From Monodelphis domestica (taxonomy: Eukaryota; Chordata; Mammalia; Didelphimorphia; Didelphidae), in NCBI RefSeq assembly GCF_027887165.1, contig NC_077228.1, positions 214,218,043 to 214,282,042 on the forward strand: DNA of 64,000 bases. Reading direction: 5' to 3'. This document shows positions 61,001-64,000 of the stretch, piece by piece. The translations under genes and the position numbers were made by a program. The first letter of the stretch is position 1. The number at the start of each line of letters is the position of its first letter. The notes under the pieces were generated by a model. The model was given only the letters and a program-made list of their open reading frames with translations, was not told the DNA's origin and did not search any database.

Positions 61001-62934
61001 GTTTTCAATGTTCTTTAAAGTATTTTTGCATCCTTTATCTCCCTTCATTCTTTTAACAACCATCATTTTTTTTAAACCCCTACCTTCTGTCTTGGAATCA
61101 ATACTGGGCATTGGTTCCAAGGCAGAAGAGTGGCAAGGGCTAGGCAATGGGGATTAAGTGACTTGCCCAGGGTCACACAGCTGGGAAGTGTCTGAGGCCA
61201 CATTTGAACTAAGACCTCCTGTCTGTAGGTCTGACTCTCAATCCACTGAACTACCCAGCTGCCCCAACAACCCTTATTTAAAAAAAAAACAAAAAACCAG
61301 ATGCCAATAGGCTTTGGGCACCAACCCTACATACCAAAGAGGCCCATACCAGTGGGTTTGGGGCACTAACCAAGTGGCTTGCCCAATATCACACATCTAG
61401 TCTGAGGTAGGATGCTAACCCAGGAACTTGTGACTTGAAATTTATGGGCAGGATACTGGGCTGATTTCCTCCCTTCCTTTTTTCTTCATGGAGGAAAGAC
61501 CCTCTCTCCACCAGTGTTGGGCTAAGCCAATTCATACAGGCTGGAGAGCCACTATTGACAAAGTTTTAGAGGAACATTTATACCTCATGTGGTACAATTC
61601 AGGGTTTGTTTTATTGTTTTGTTGATTGTCTAGATCTAAGAAAGTGCTGGGAAAACATGAATAATTCTTATTAAACTTAAAAGTATATCTTTTTGGGGGG
61701 AGAACCAGTTTTTTTTTTAAACCTTCTCTCTTAGAATCTATACTAAGTATAAGATCCAAGGCAGAAGAGTGGCAAGGGCTAGGCAATCTGGATTAAGAGA
61801 CTTGTGCAGGGTCACCCAGCTAGGATGTGACCAACTTAGAACTTCCCCTCTCCAGGCTTGGCTCTCTATCTACTAGGCCACCTACCTGCCCGGCAGCTGC
61901 TAAATATTCACCAGCACACCCTTGGACTCCACTCACCTATTTTGCCCCTTTCTACAAGCTTTATTCAAGTTTTACCTTTGAAAGGTCCTGTGGAGGAGGC
62001 TGCCCTATTCTTCTATTATTCTCCTCACCACAGTTCTCTATGTTGTTTCTTCCCATCATTTAAGTAACTTGAGAAATTCTACCTCCTCCAGGAAGCTTCC
62101 TCTCCCACCCTGTCCAAACACAAACCTAATTCTCCCCTGTTCTCCTCTCTAATCTCTCCAGCATTGTCTACAGTGTCAACACTTACTCCTTAGGTGCTGT
62201 CTTCAGATTAGCTAGAAGTCCCCTGTTTACCTACATCAGGTAGTCAGCCCTAAAACGTTAAGTCCCTTAATGTTGACTATGGGCCCACAGTCTAAGTAGC
62301 TTATTCTATATGCCAGTGAAAAGGAATTTAGGCTTCCTCATACATAACCATAACGATGAGTGAAATGGAAGATATTATTAGCCAACGAGGCAACTACTTG
62401 GCATAGTAGATAGAGCACTAGGGCTGGAGTCAGGAGGTTCAAATTTGGCCTTAGACACTTCTTAGCTGTGTGACCCTGGGCAAGTCACTTAACCACAATT
62501 GCCTAGCCCTTGTCAGTATTCTGAGACTGGGCAGATAATAGGACAAAAATAAAAAATTAGATTAAAAAGAAAAAAGATATTATTAGCCTTCCTTTCTTCT
62601 GGCTGGGTAAAGATTAGAGTCTCCCCCCCAGGACAGTGGCTTATTTGAAGGCTATCCTAGCCCTTCCCCACATGGCCCAGATACCCATTCTTCCCACTTT
62701 TCCCCATCCATTTCTCCCTCCTACCGCTCATCCCCTCACCTGGGATGCCCGCTCTGAGCCAGCCAGGTCTATCATGAAGAGGCGACCCAGCCGCACCTCC
62801 TGCATGACGTTCTTGACCCGGCTCTTTTGGCGGACGGTCACCTGGAGCACGGCGTGGGACCGAGAAGATGTCTGGTTGGCAGCTGTGGGCTCTTGGGTCC
62901 TCTGCTTATTCCCTTTCATCAGAAGCTGCATGAT
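33954..62934 (-). CDS. KIF19: KIF19, kinesin family member 19 (3' part of gene, 14 coding exons)
   Basis: Fourteen minus-strand exons join without a frame break to 805 residues, from mid-motor domain to stop. KIF19 is a kinesin-8 that moves along and depolymerises microtubules at ciliary tips and so limits cilium length. Seen in the sequence: switch I 'NQTSSRSH', switch II 'DLAGSE', '[16 protein letters not shown]' and '[16 protein letters not shown]' of the motor; then a neck and coiled-coil region (exons at 51.0, 41.7, 41.3, 40.7 and 40.1 kb) with an acidic cluster; then a Ser/Pro/Arg-rich tail with basic clusters. All sites read as GT/AG. The P-loop exons lie upstream, beyond 64,000; human KIF19 has about 998 residues as I recall, so about 190 are missing. 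The exon join is 62740-62934, 54034-54180, 52676-52798, 50874-51039, 41544-41718, 41105-41303, 40445-40715, 40022-40143, 39119-39282, 38400-38511, 38216-38297, 37291-37688, 34366-34525, 33954-34057. Confidence 0.96.
34366..34525 (-). CDS. KIF19: KIF19 penultimate exon
   Basis: The acceptor is 'tctactcag|ctaccc' and the donor is 'accatag|gttagt'. It encodes 53 residues plus one base, including '[17 protein letters not shown]', a conserved tail motif. The intron before it holds the two fold-back sequences. Confidence 0.93.
34697..34910 (-). mobile_element. tRNA-derived SINE
   Basis: Minus-strand copy from 'aacccttactttctgactta' (complement of the tail) to 'tgagacacctagctgtacc'. Confidence 0.85.
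34931..35046. repeat. 116-bp near-perfect palindrome
   Basis: Arms 34,931-34,978 and 34,999-35,046 are exact reverse complements over 48 bp. Pairing continues inward with two mismatches to 56 bp, leaving a loop of about 4 nt (34,987-34,990). The outer ends are TGTAAACC and GGTTTACA. Both flanks show 'gaag', so it may be an insertion with a 4-bp duplication, lying in SINE-derived sequence. Confidence 0.97.
35042..35340. mobile_element. Two SINE fragments
   Basis: A minus-strand piece (35,050-35,115, 'gtccagggtcacacagctag') and a plus-strand piece (35,174-35,340, 'cctcagacacttcttagctt', 'gactctaaaacagaagcc'). Confidence 0.7.
36040..36330 (+). repeat. TTCC (GGAA) microsatellite
   Basis: About 280 bp of TTCC repeats, broken by a TCCC block at 36,190-36,212. 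It sits at the tail end of a minus-strand SINE remnant whose head is at 36,335-36,363 ('ccactgagccaccaatttgc'). Confidence 0.97.
36391..36826. repeat. Large inverted repeat with 127-bp spacer
   Basis: The left arm 36,391-36,543 and right arm 36,671-36,826 are reverse complements over about 153 bp. They differ by four single-base changes and one 3-bp gap (about 97% identity). The arm does not match any SINE or L1 copy in the window. It lies wholly in a KIF19 intron. Confidence 0.96.
37291..37688 (-). CDS. KIF19: KIF19 tail exon, Ser/Arg-rich
   Basis: The acceptor is 'cttccctgtag|aaagga' and the donor is 'ggacagggg|gtaaga'. The split codon E plus 132 residues include '[12 protein letters not shown]', 'SLSLHSLSE', '[10 protein letters not shown]' and the basic '[16 protein letters not shown]'. 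These are conserved landmarks of the KIF19 tail. This is the largest exon of the partial gene. Confidence 0.95.
38216..38297 (-). CDS. KIF19: KIF19 tail exon
   Basis: The acceptor is 'tgccgatag|gaccca' and the donor is 'cacaaag|gtaatt'. It encodes 27 residues plus one base, with '[15 protein letters not shown]'. Too small to stand out as an open frame; found by similarity and phase. Confidence 0.92.
38400..38511 (-). CDS. KIF19: KIF19 tail exon
   Basis: The acceptor is 'taaccacag|tgaagt' and the donor is 'acccaggag|gtgagt'. It encodes the last base of a Ser codon and 37 residues with '[16 protein letters not shown]' and 'TPPPIQI'. Found by similarity and phase. Confidence 0.92.
38598..38780 (+). 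mobile_element. tRNA-derived SINE
   Basis: The segments 'gatggctagatggctcagtg', 'cctaactgtgtgaccctggg' and 'aataagggttttaaaac'. It is antisense to KIF19. Confidence 0.85.
39119..39282 (-). CDS. KIF19: KIF19 tail exon
   Basis: The acceptor is 'taaccacccag|gagagt' and the donor is 'ctggagag|gtgagg'. It encodes 54 residues plus two bases, with '[10 protein letters not shown]', 'SDQESVKTL' and 'ILPPLSV'. Confidence 0.94.
39430..39545 (-). repeat. AAT/GAT run and MIR-like remnant
   Basis: A mixed 'aataatgatgatgat' run (39,433-39,472) is followed by 'tatagcactttagagtacat', a MIR-like end. Confidence 0.55.
40022..40143 (-). CDS. KIF19: KIF19 coiled-coil/neck exon
   Basis: The acceptor is 'ccctggcag|attacc' and the donor is 'gccctgcag|gtcagt'. 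The split codon D plus 40 residues include '[18 protein letters not shown]' and 'ASRALQ'. Confidence 0.94.
40445..40715 (-). CDS. KIF19: KIF19 coiled-coil exon
   Basis: The acceptor is 'gtcccttag|gtggaa' and the donor is 'atagatg|gtatga'. It encodes 90 residues plus one base, helical and charged, with '[20 protein letters not shown]' and '[16 protein letters not shown]', which are strongly conserved in KIF19. The first codon is an internal GTG (Val), not a start. Confidence 0.96.
41105..41303 (-). CDS. KIF19: KIF19 exon with acidic cluster
   Basis: The acceptor is 'cctgtccag|ctggga' and the donor is 'aagcagaag|gtggtc'. It completes a split Asp codon and encodes 66 residues: a basic helix '[19 protein letters not shown]', an acidic run '[17 protein letters not shown]', then a helix ending 'LRKQK'. 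Confidence 0.95.
41544..41718 (-). CDS. KIF19: KIF19 coiled-coil exon
   Basis: The acceptor is 'ggagcag|ctgatg' and the donor is 'attgctga|gtaagc'. A second AG five bases earlier ('ttggag|cagctg') is possible but would shift the frame, so the inner one is chosen. It encodes 57 residues with '[20 protein letters not shown]' and '[11 protein letters not shown]'. Confidence 0.94.
41719..42419 (-). other. KIF19 intron, unassigned part
   Basis: No SINE or L1 signature was recognised in this stretch. The L1 complex begins at about 42,420. Confidence 0.4.
42420..42712 (+). mobile_element. L1 reverse-transcriptase fragment, first copy
   Basis: It aligns with 43,545-43,835 of the neighbouring L1: shared 'aataagatcaggagtgaa.caagg' and 'atggtctacttaaagaatcc'. 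Frames are broken. It lies antisense in a KIF19 intron. Confidence 0.88.
42713..44671 (+). mobile_element. L1 ORF2 segment with reverse-transcriptase domain
   Basis: From a '[15 protein letters not shown]' linker through the reverse transcriptase: '[19 protein letters not shown]', '[11 protein letters not shown]', '[14 protein letters not shown]' and the catalytic 'FADDMMVYL'. The 200-codon open frame at 43,225-43,827 is part of it. Stops occur on both sides, so it is not functional. It is fused on the left to a second copy of the RT end and on the right to a partly repeated ORF2 segment. Confidence 0.93.
44672..45379 (+). mobile_element. Second L1 ORF2 3' segment, left of a SINE
   Basis: From 44,680 the segment 'aaacccaaagaccccagctt' repeats what was already present at 44,428, so a second L1 copy starts here. 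Its sequence is more diverged. It continues after the SINE at 45,615. Confidence 0.85.
45380..45614 (+). mobile_element. tRNA-derived SINE inserted in L1
   Basis: A complete SINE (45,394-45,600) with the 14-bp direct repeat 'aagagaatgcctgc' at 45,380-45,393 and 45,601-45,614. This is the best-preserved SINE in the window. Confidence 0.96.
45615..46258 (+). mobile_element. Second L1 segment, right of the SINE, with 3' UTR
   Basis: ORF2 end ('[19 protein letters not shown]' in the 45,687-45,923 frame) followed by the 3' UTR and an A-rich end. Confidence 0.88.
46259..46435 (-). mobile_element. tRNA-derived SINE
   Basis: Minus-strand copy with 'tgacttgcccagggtcacac' and 'ccactgtgccacctatgtgc'. 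Confidence 0.8.
46525..46775 (+). mobile_element. MAR1-type SINE
   Basis: The segments 'ggcaagctaggaggcacact', 'gcctgggcaagtaactta', 'cctcatttgtaaagtgagct' and 'gagttggatatgattgaaca'. Confidence 0.8.
46905..47050 (+). repeat. MIR-like CORE-SINE
   Basis: The segments 'gaggatggggatttggatac' and 'ccttatctgtaaaatgagag' are in MIR order. Confidence 0.5.
47165..47460 (+). repeat. ATC run and MIR-like CORE-SINE
   Basis: An ATC/CAT run (47,167-47,225) leads into 'atgagtcaggcactgtgcta', 'acagatgaggaaattgaggc' and 'gacttgcccagtcacatagc'. Confidence 0.7.
47815..48035 (-). mobile_element. MAR1-type SINE
   Basis: The segments 'ttgttcagtcatgaacatgt', 'aatgaggaaatggaggcaaa' and 'tgtgccacctagctgccc'. Confidence 0.8.
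48117..48330 (-). mobile_element. tRNA-derived SINE
   Basis: Minus-strand copy from 'aaacctttaccttccatctt' to 'ctgagctacctaggttcccc'. Confidence 0.85.
48340..49650 (-). other. KIF19 intron, mostly unassigned
   Basis: No repeat family was recognised except short poly-T runs. No exon of KIF19 is missing between 51.0 and 41.7 kb, because the reading frame joins correctly across it. Confidence 0.4.
49655..49822 (-). mobile_element. tRNA-derived SINE
   Basis: Minus-strand copy with a poly-T start, 'acccttaccttccatcttag' and 'ctgagccacctagccatcc'. Confidence 0.85.
49900..50340. repeat. SINE pieces, CTA/CTG trinucleotide run and MIR-like copy
   Basis: A SINE head complement (49,905-49,938), a partial MAR1 copy (49,945-50,090), an imperfect CTA/CTG run (50,086-50,160) and a MIR-like segment with 'gcttgctcagggtcacacag' (50,160-50,340). 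The poly-Leu frame here is only the trinucleotide run. Confidence 0.65.
50628..50825 (-). mobile_element. MAR1-type SINE
   Basis: The segments 'aagttgtgtctgactcttca', 'cagatgaggaaactaaggca' and 'aggtcttccttgactctag'. It ends about 50 bp from the next KIF19 exon. Confidence 0.8.
50874..51039 (-). CDS. KIF19: KIF19 neck/coiled-coil exon
   Basis: The acceptor is 'ctacacccag|gtgaaa' and the donor is 'gtccaag|gtgagt'. It encodes 55 residues plus one base, starting '[19 protein letters not shown]', the conserved kinesin-8 neck after the motor, then '[10 protein letters not shown]'. Confidence 0.95.
51155..51510 (-). mobile_element. Partial tRNA SINE followed by MAR1-type SINE
   Basis: The first piece, 51,160-51,255, has 'aaacccttaccttctatttt' and stops at 'gggattaagtgattta'. 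MAR1 then runs 51,262-51,510 with 'gtgtttta' and 'tgccccctagctgcccc'. Confidence 0.78.
51922..52115 (+). mobile_element. tRNA-derived SINE
   Basis: The head 'gagcagctaggtagctcaat', the body 'catatgtgaccctaggcaag' and the tail 'gatagaagataaggatgaaa'. Confidence 0.85.
52676..52798 (-). CDS. KIF19: KIF19 motor exon
   Basis: The acceptor is 'atgtag|gattcc' and the donor is 'aagaccagg|gtgagc'. It encodes 41 residues, '[19 protein letters not shown]' through '[14 protein letters not shown]', the last strand and helix of the kinesin motor. Confidence 0.97.
53112..53300 (-). mobile_element. tRNA-derived SINE
   Basis: Poly-T, then 'aagcccttaccttctgcctt', ending 'ctactcagttgccccc'. Confidence 0.85.
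53640..53802 (-). mobile_element. tRNA-derived SINE fragment, worn
   Basis: The segments 'taatttgcccagggtcagtc' and 'gacttgaacccagatctccc' are recognisable. Confidence 0.6.
54034..54180 (-). CDS. KIF19: KIF19 motor exon
   Basis: The acceptor is 'ccttgaccttcag|acgcag' and the donor is 'ctcctcaag|gtacca'. It encodes 49 residues with '[20 protein letters not shown]' and '[14 protein letters not shown]', which are invariant kinesin motor segments that contact the microtubule. Confidence 0.98.
54460..54690 (-). mobile_element. MAR1-type SINE
   Basis: The segments 'attttccagtagtgtccaat', 'cttggcaaagatactggagt' and 'gacttgcccagggtcacaca'. Confidence 0.82.
54720..55115. repeat. Two MIR-like CORE-SINE copies
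   Basis: A + strand copy at 54,720-54,910 ('cctcatagggttatggtgat') is followed by a second at 54,925-55,115 ('ttttacagatgaggagactg'). Confidence 0.55.
55255..55700 (+). mobile_element. Two head-to-tail MAR1-type SINEs
   Basis: Copies at 55,262-55,500 and 55,502-55,705 share 'gtcaggaaga', 'tttcctcatttgt' or a close form, and 'aaatggcaaa.cactc'. They lie directly behind one another. Confidence 0.83.
56044..56280 (-). mobile_element. MAR1-type SINE
   Basis: The segments 'ttcagtcatatctggctctt', 'aataaggaaactgaggcaaa' and 'gacttgctcagggtcataca'. Confidence 0.82.
56309..56490 (-). mobile_element. tRNA-derived SINE
   Basis: The segments 'caaacccttattttttgtcc', 'gacagatttgaacccagctc' and 'gggccacctgactgcccc'. 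Confidence 0.8.
56665..56996 (-). mobile_element. MAR1-type SINE split by a 75-bp insertion
   Basis: The SINE sequence 'ccatttggg' occurs at 56,708-56,716 and again at 56,792-56,800. Between them lies a 75-bp T-rich insert with 'ttttcccaattacatgtaat', which looks like a very short minus-strand LINE 3' end. Confidence 0.85.
57000..57900 (-). other. KIF19 intron, unassigned
   Basis: No SINE signature; AT-rich from 57,640 on. The motif pattern is not assigned to a family. Confidence 0.35.
57942..58130 (-). mobile_element. tRNA-derived SINE
   Basis: The segments 'taacccttaccttctgtctt', 'caaatttgaacccaggacct' and 'atccacttagctgcccc'. Confidence 0.85.
58136..58535 (-). mobile_element. L1 3' end, minus strand
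   Basis: The segments 'gagctgacaagcaattccac', 'tgctcccacagttctttctc' and 'ctcctttcactcggcatcat' match other L1 3' ends in the window. Confidence 0.82.
58886..59135 (+). mobile_element. MAR1-type SINE
   Basis: The segments 'ggctaggtggcccagtagac', 'cctcatctataaaaatgagc' and 'agagtcagacatgactgga'. Confidence 0.85.
59250..59422 (-). mobile_element. tRNA-derived SINE, shortened
   Basis: The segments 'aagtgacttgtccagggtca' and 'ccactgggtcacctaattac'. Confidence 0.78.
59425..60045 (-). other. KIF19 intron, unassigned
   Basis: An ATG/GAC-rich stretch at 59,745-59,795 is the only low-complexity feature. No repeat family was recognised. Confidence 0.35.
60048..60262 (-). mobile_element. tRNA-derived SINE
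   Basis: The segments 'aagcccttaccttccttctt', 'caaatttgaacccaggacct' and 'cgagtcacctagttgcc'. Confidence 0.85.
60315..60450 (+). repeat. MIR-like CORE-SINE
   Basis: The segments 'gagtttgagtcctggctctg' and 'cagttcctcatctgagaaaa'. Confidence 0.55.
60455..60690 (+). repeat. Interspersed repeat, same family as at 2.0 kb
   Basis: The segments 'catttattaagcacctacta', 'tgtgccaggcacaatgtaaa', 'tgccctcaaggagctcacaa' and 'agaacttcctttagaagagg'. The family name is uncertain. Confidence 0.65.
61062..61266 (-). mobile_element. tRNA-derived SINE
   Basis: A well-preserved minus-strand copy from the poly-T to 'gaactacccagctgcccc'. Confidence 0.9.
61708..61893 (-). mobile_element. tRNA-derived SINE
   Basis: The segments 'aaaccttctctcttagaatc' and 'ctactaggccacctacctgc'. 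Confidence 0.82.
62390..62580 (+). mobile_element. MAR1-type SINE, short
   Basis: The segments 'caactacttggcatagtaga', 'cttagctgtgtgaccctggg' and an A-rich end. Confidence 0.78.
62740..62934 (-). CDS. KIF19: KIF19 motor exon (first in window)
   Basis: The acceptor is 'ccttcatctccag|atcatg' after a long pyrimidine tract, and the donor is 'gcatcccag|gtgagg'. It encodes 65 residues in phase 0 with switch I (NQTSSRSH, residues 20-27 of the exon) and switch II (DLAGSE, residues 56-61), the nucleotide-sensing loops of the motor. The preceding exon with the P-loop was not found before 64,000. Confidence 0.98.
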
Positions 62935-63164
62935 CTGGAGATGAAGGGATGGGGATGGGTGGGGGAGAGAGGGAGAGGTCTCAGACTCCTAATTCTACTC
63001 TGGCCACACTTCAAATCCTCCAAGGTGGGGAAAGCTTCCCTAACTCAACTTCACCTCACAGCTCTTAGGCACCTGATATGCAGAGTGCACTGTGCTGGGG
63101 GCTGGAGGTGAGAGAAAACTAGGAAAAAACAATCTCTGTTCCTATTGATCTTAATAAGAATTCA

Positions 63165-63345
63165 CTGATGTGGGTGGATAAAGTGCCAGATCTAGAGTCA
63201 GAAGGGCCTGGGTTCAAATCTGGCCTCAGACACTTCCTAGCTGTATGACCGTAGACAAGTCACTTAACCCCGACTGCCTATCCTTTGCTGCTCTTCTGTC
63301 TTAGAATTAATACTAAGACATAAGGTAAGGGTTTAAAGAAAAGAA
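63165..63345 (+). mobile_element. tRNA-derived SINE
   Basis: The segments 'agggcctgggttcaaatctg', 'cctagctgtatgaccgtaga' and the tail 'acataaggtaagggtttaaa'. Confidence 0.85.
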
Positions 63346-63384
63346 TTAATAGCTTTGCAACAAGGACAGAGGAGATGTGTGGGG

Positions 63385-63540
63385 TTAGTAGAAAGTGTGT
63401 TGAATTTGTGGTCAGAGGAGCTGGATTCAAATCTCAGCTCTGCTATTTGTTAATTGTGTGACAAATCAGCCTCTCTGGGCCTCTGTTCTTTGATACTACA
63501 AAATAAAGGTATTGGAGTACATGGCCTCCAGGGTCCATTG
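63385..63540 (+). repeat. MIR-like CORE-SINE
   Basis: The segments 'ggattcaaatctcagctctg' and 'gccatg'-like to 'gtccattgcagg' follow the MIR 5' half. It is worn. Confidence 0.5.
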
Positions 63541-63546
63541 CAGGTA

Positions 63547-64000
63547 CAATAATAATAATAGCATTTATATAGTGCTTTAAAATTTGCACTGATACATATG
63601 TTTTATGTGTTTATATATTATCTCATTTGAGCCTTACAGCGATCCTGTGAAGATGATATTTTTAGATCCATTTTATAGATGAAGAAACTGAGGCTTCAAG
63701 AGGTATTATAATAAATAATAACAAATGTTTACATAGTGCTTTAAGGTTTGTAAAGTGTGTGTAAATATCTCATTTTTCACAGCAATTCTGGAAGGTAGGT
63801 TTTATTATTATCCCCATTTTACAGATGAGAAAACTAAGACTTCAAGAGGTATAGTAATAATAAAACAACTAGCATTTGCATAGTATTTTGAGATTTTTCA
63901 AAGTGTTTGAAAATATTATATTATTTTTCATGACAACCCTGGAATGAGAAACTGAGGCATACAGAGGTTAAATGACTTGCTAGTAAGCATCTGAGGCAGA
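63547..64000 (+). repeat. Three tandem copies of a MIR-like 3' half
   Basis: Units of about 150 bp start near 63,547, 63,703 and 63,853. Each has 'gcatttatatagtgcttta' or a relative, then 'cattttatagatgaagaaac' or a relative, and the first two end 'ttcaagaggtat'. The third runs to the window end. Confidence 0.8.

Noticed and set aside
62728-62931. Met at 62,929 as the KIF19 start
   Set aside because: It is the second codon of an internal motor exon that has a strong splice acceptor just before it.
1-64000. CRISPR arrays, operons or bacterial mobile systems
   Set aside because: Spliced vertebrate genes and marsupial-type retroposons fill the window; nothing shows regular repeat-spacer structure.

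Overview
The window is marsupial nuclear DNA. Two kinds of evidence support this. First, it is packed with tRNA-headed SINEs and 5'-truncated L1 elements of the marsupial type. These SINEs carry a 'ggctcagtgga' head, a 'ctgtgtgaccctgggcaag' body and, in one family, a 'gaaggtaagggttt' tail. Second, it carries two spliced vertebrate genes in an order that I know from mammals. The genus cannot be decided from the sequence alone. No prokaryotic feature, CRISPR array or functional RNA gene was found.

Layout. Positions 1-20,270 are intergenic and made mostly of interspersed repeats: L2, L1, SINEs, one solo LTR and a 390-bp CT tract. A repeat-poor stretch begins at about 18.65 kb and leads into a TATA-box promoter. 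From 20,355 to 31,759 on the + strand lies a complete three-exon gene for BTBD17, a predicted secretory-pathway BTB/BACK protein of 481 residues. Intron 2 opens with a minisatellite of seven exact 40-bp units lying directly against the exon 2 splice donor. From 33,954 to 62,934 on the - strand lie the last 14 coding exons of KIF19, a kinesin-8 motor that limits cilium length. These exons encode 805 residues in unbroken phase, from the middle of the motor domain to the stop codon. The first motor exons, with the P-loop, lie beyond position 64,000. The two genes converge tail to tail, with about 1.3 kb between their polyadenylation signals. This matches the KIF19-BTBD17 order in human.

The KIF19 introns are swollen by transposons. 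The intron between the second and third exons from the end (34,526-37,290) is unusual. It holds two long fold-back sequences, one near-perfect 116-bp palindrome and one inverted repeat with arms of about 153 bp at about 97% identity, plus a 280-bp TTCC tract. Several insertions can be dated relative to each other from target-site duplications that are visible by eye: L1 in SINE, SINE in L1, LTR in SINE, and L1 in SINE beside further SINEs.

The genes are not known to act in a common pathway. KIF19 works at ciliary microtubule tips, and BTBD17 is a poorly characterised relative of LGALS3BP. Exon boundaries were read by hand from reading frame, GT/AG sites and similarity to the mammalian proteins as I remember them. 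Repeat family names are by eye and were not checked against a library.
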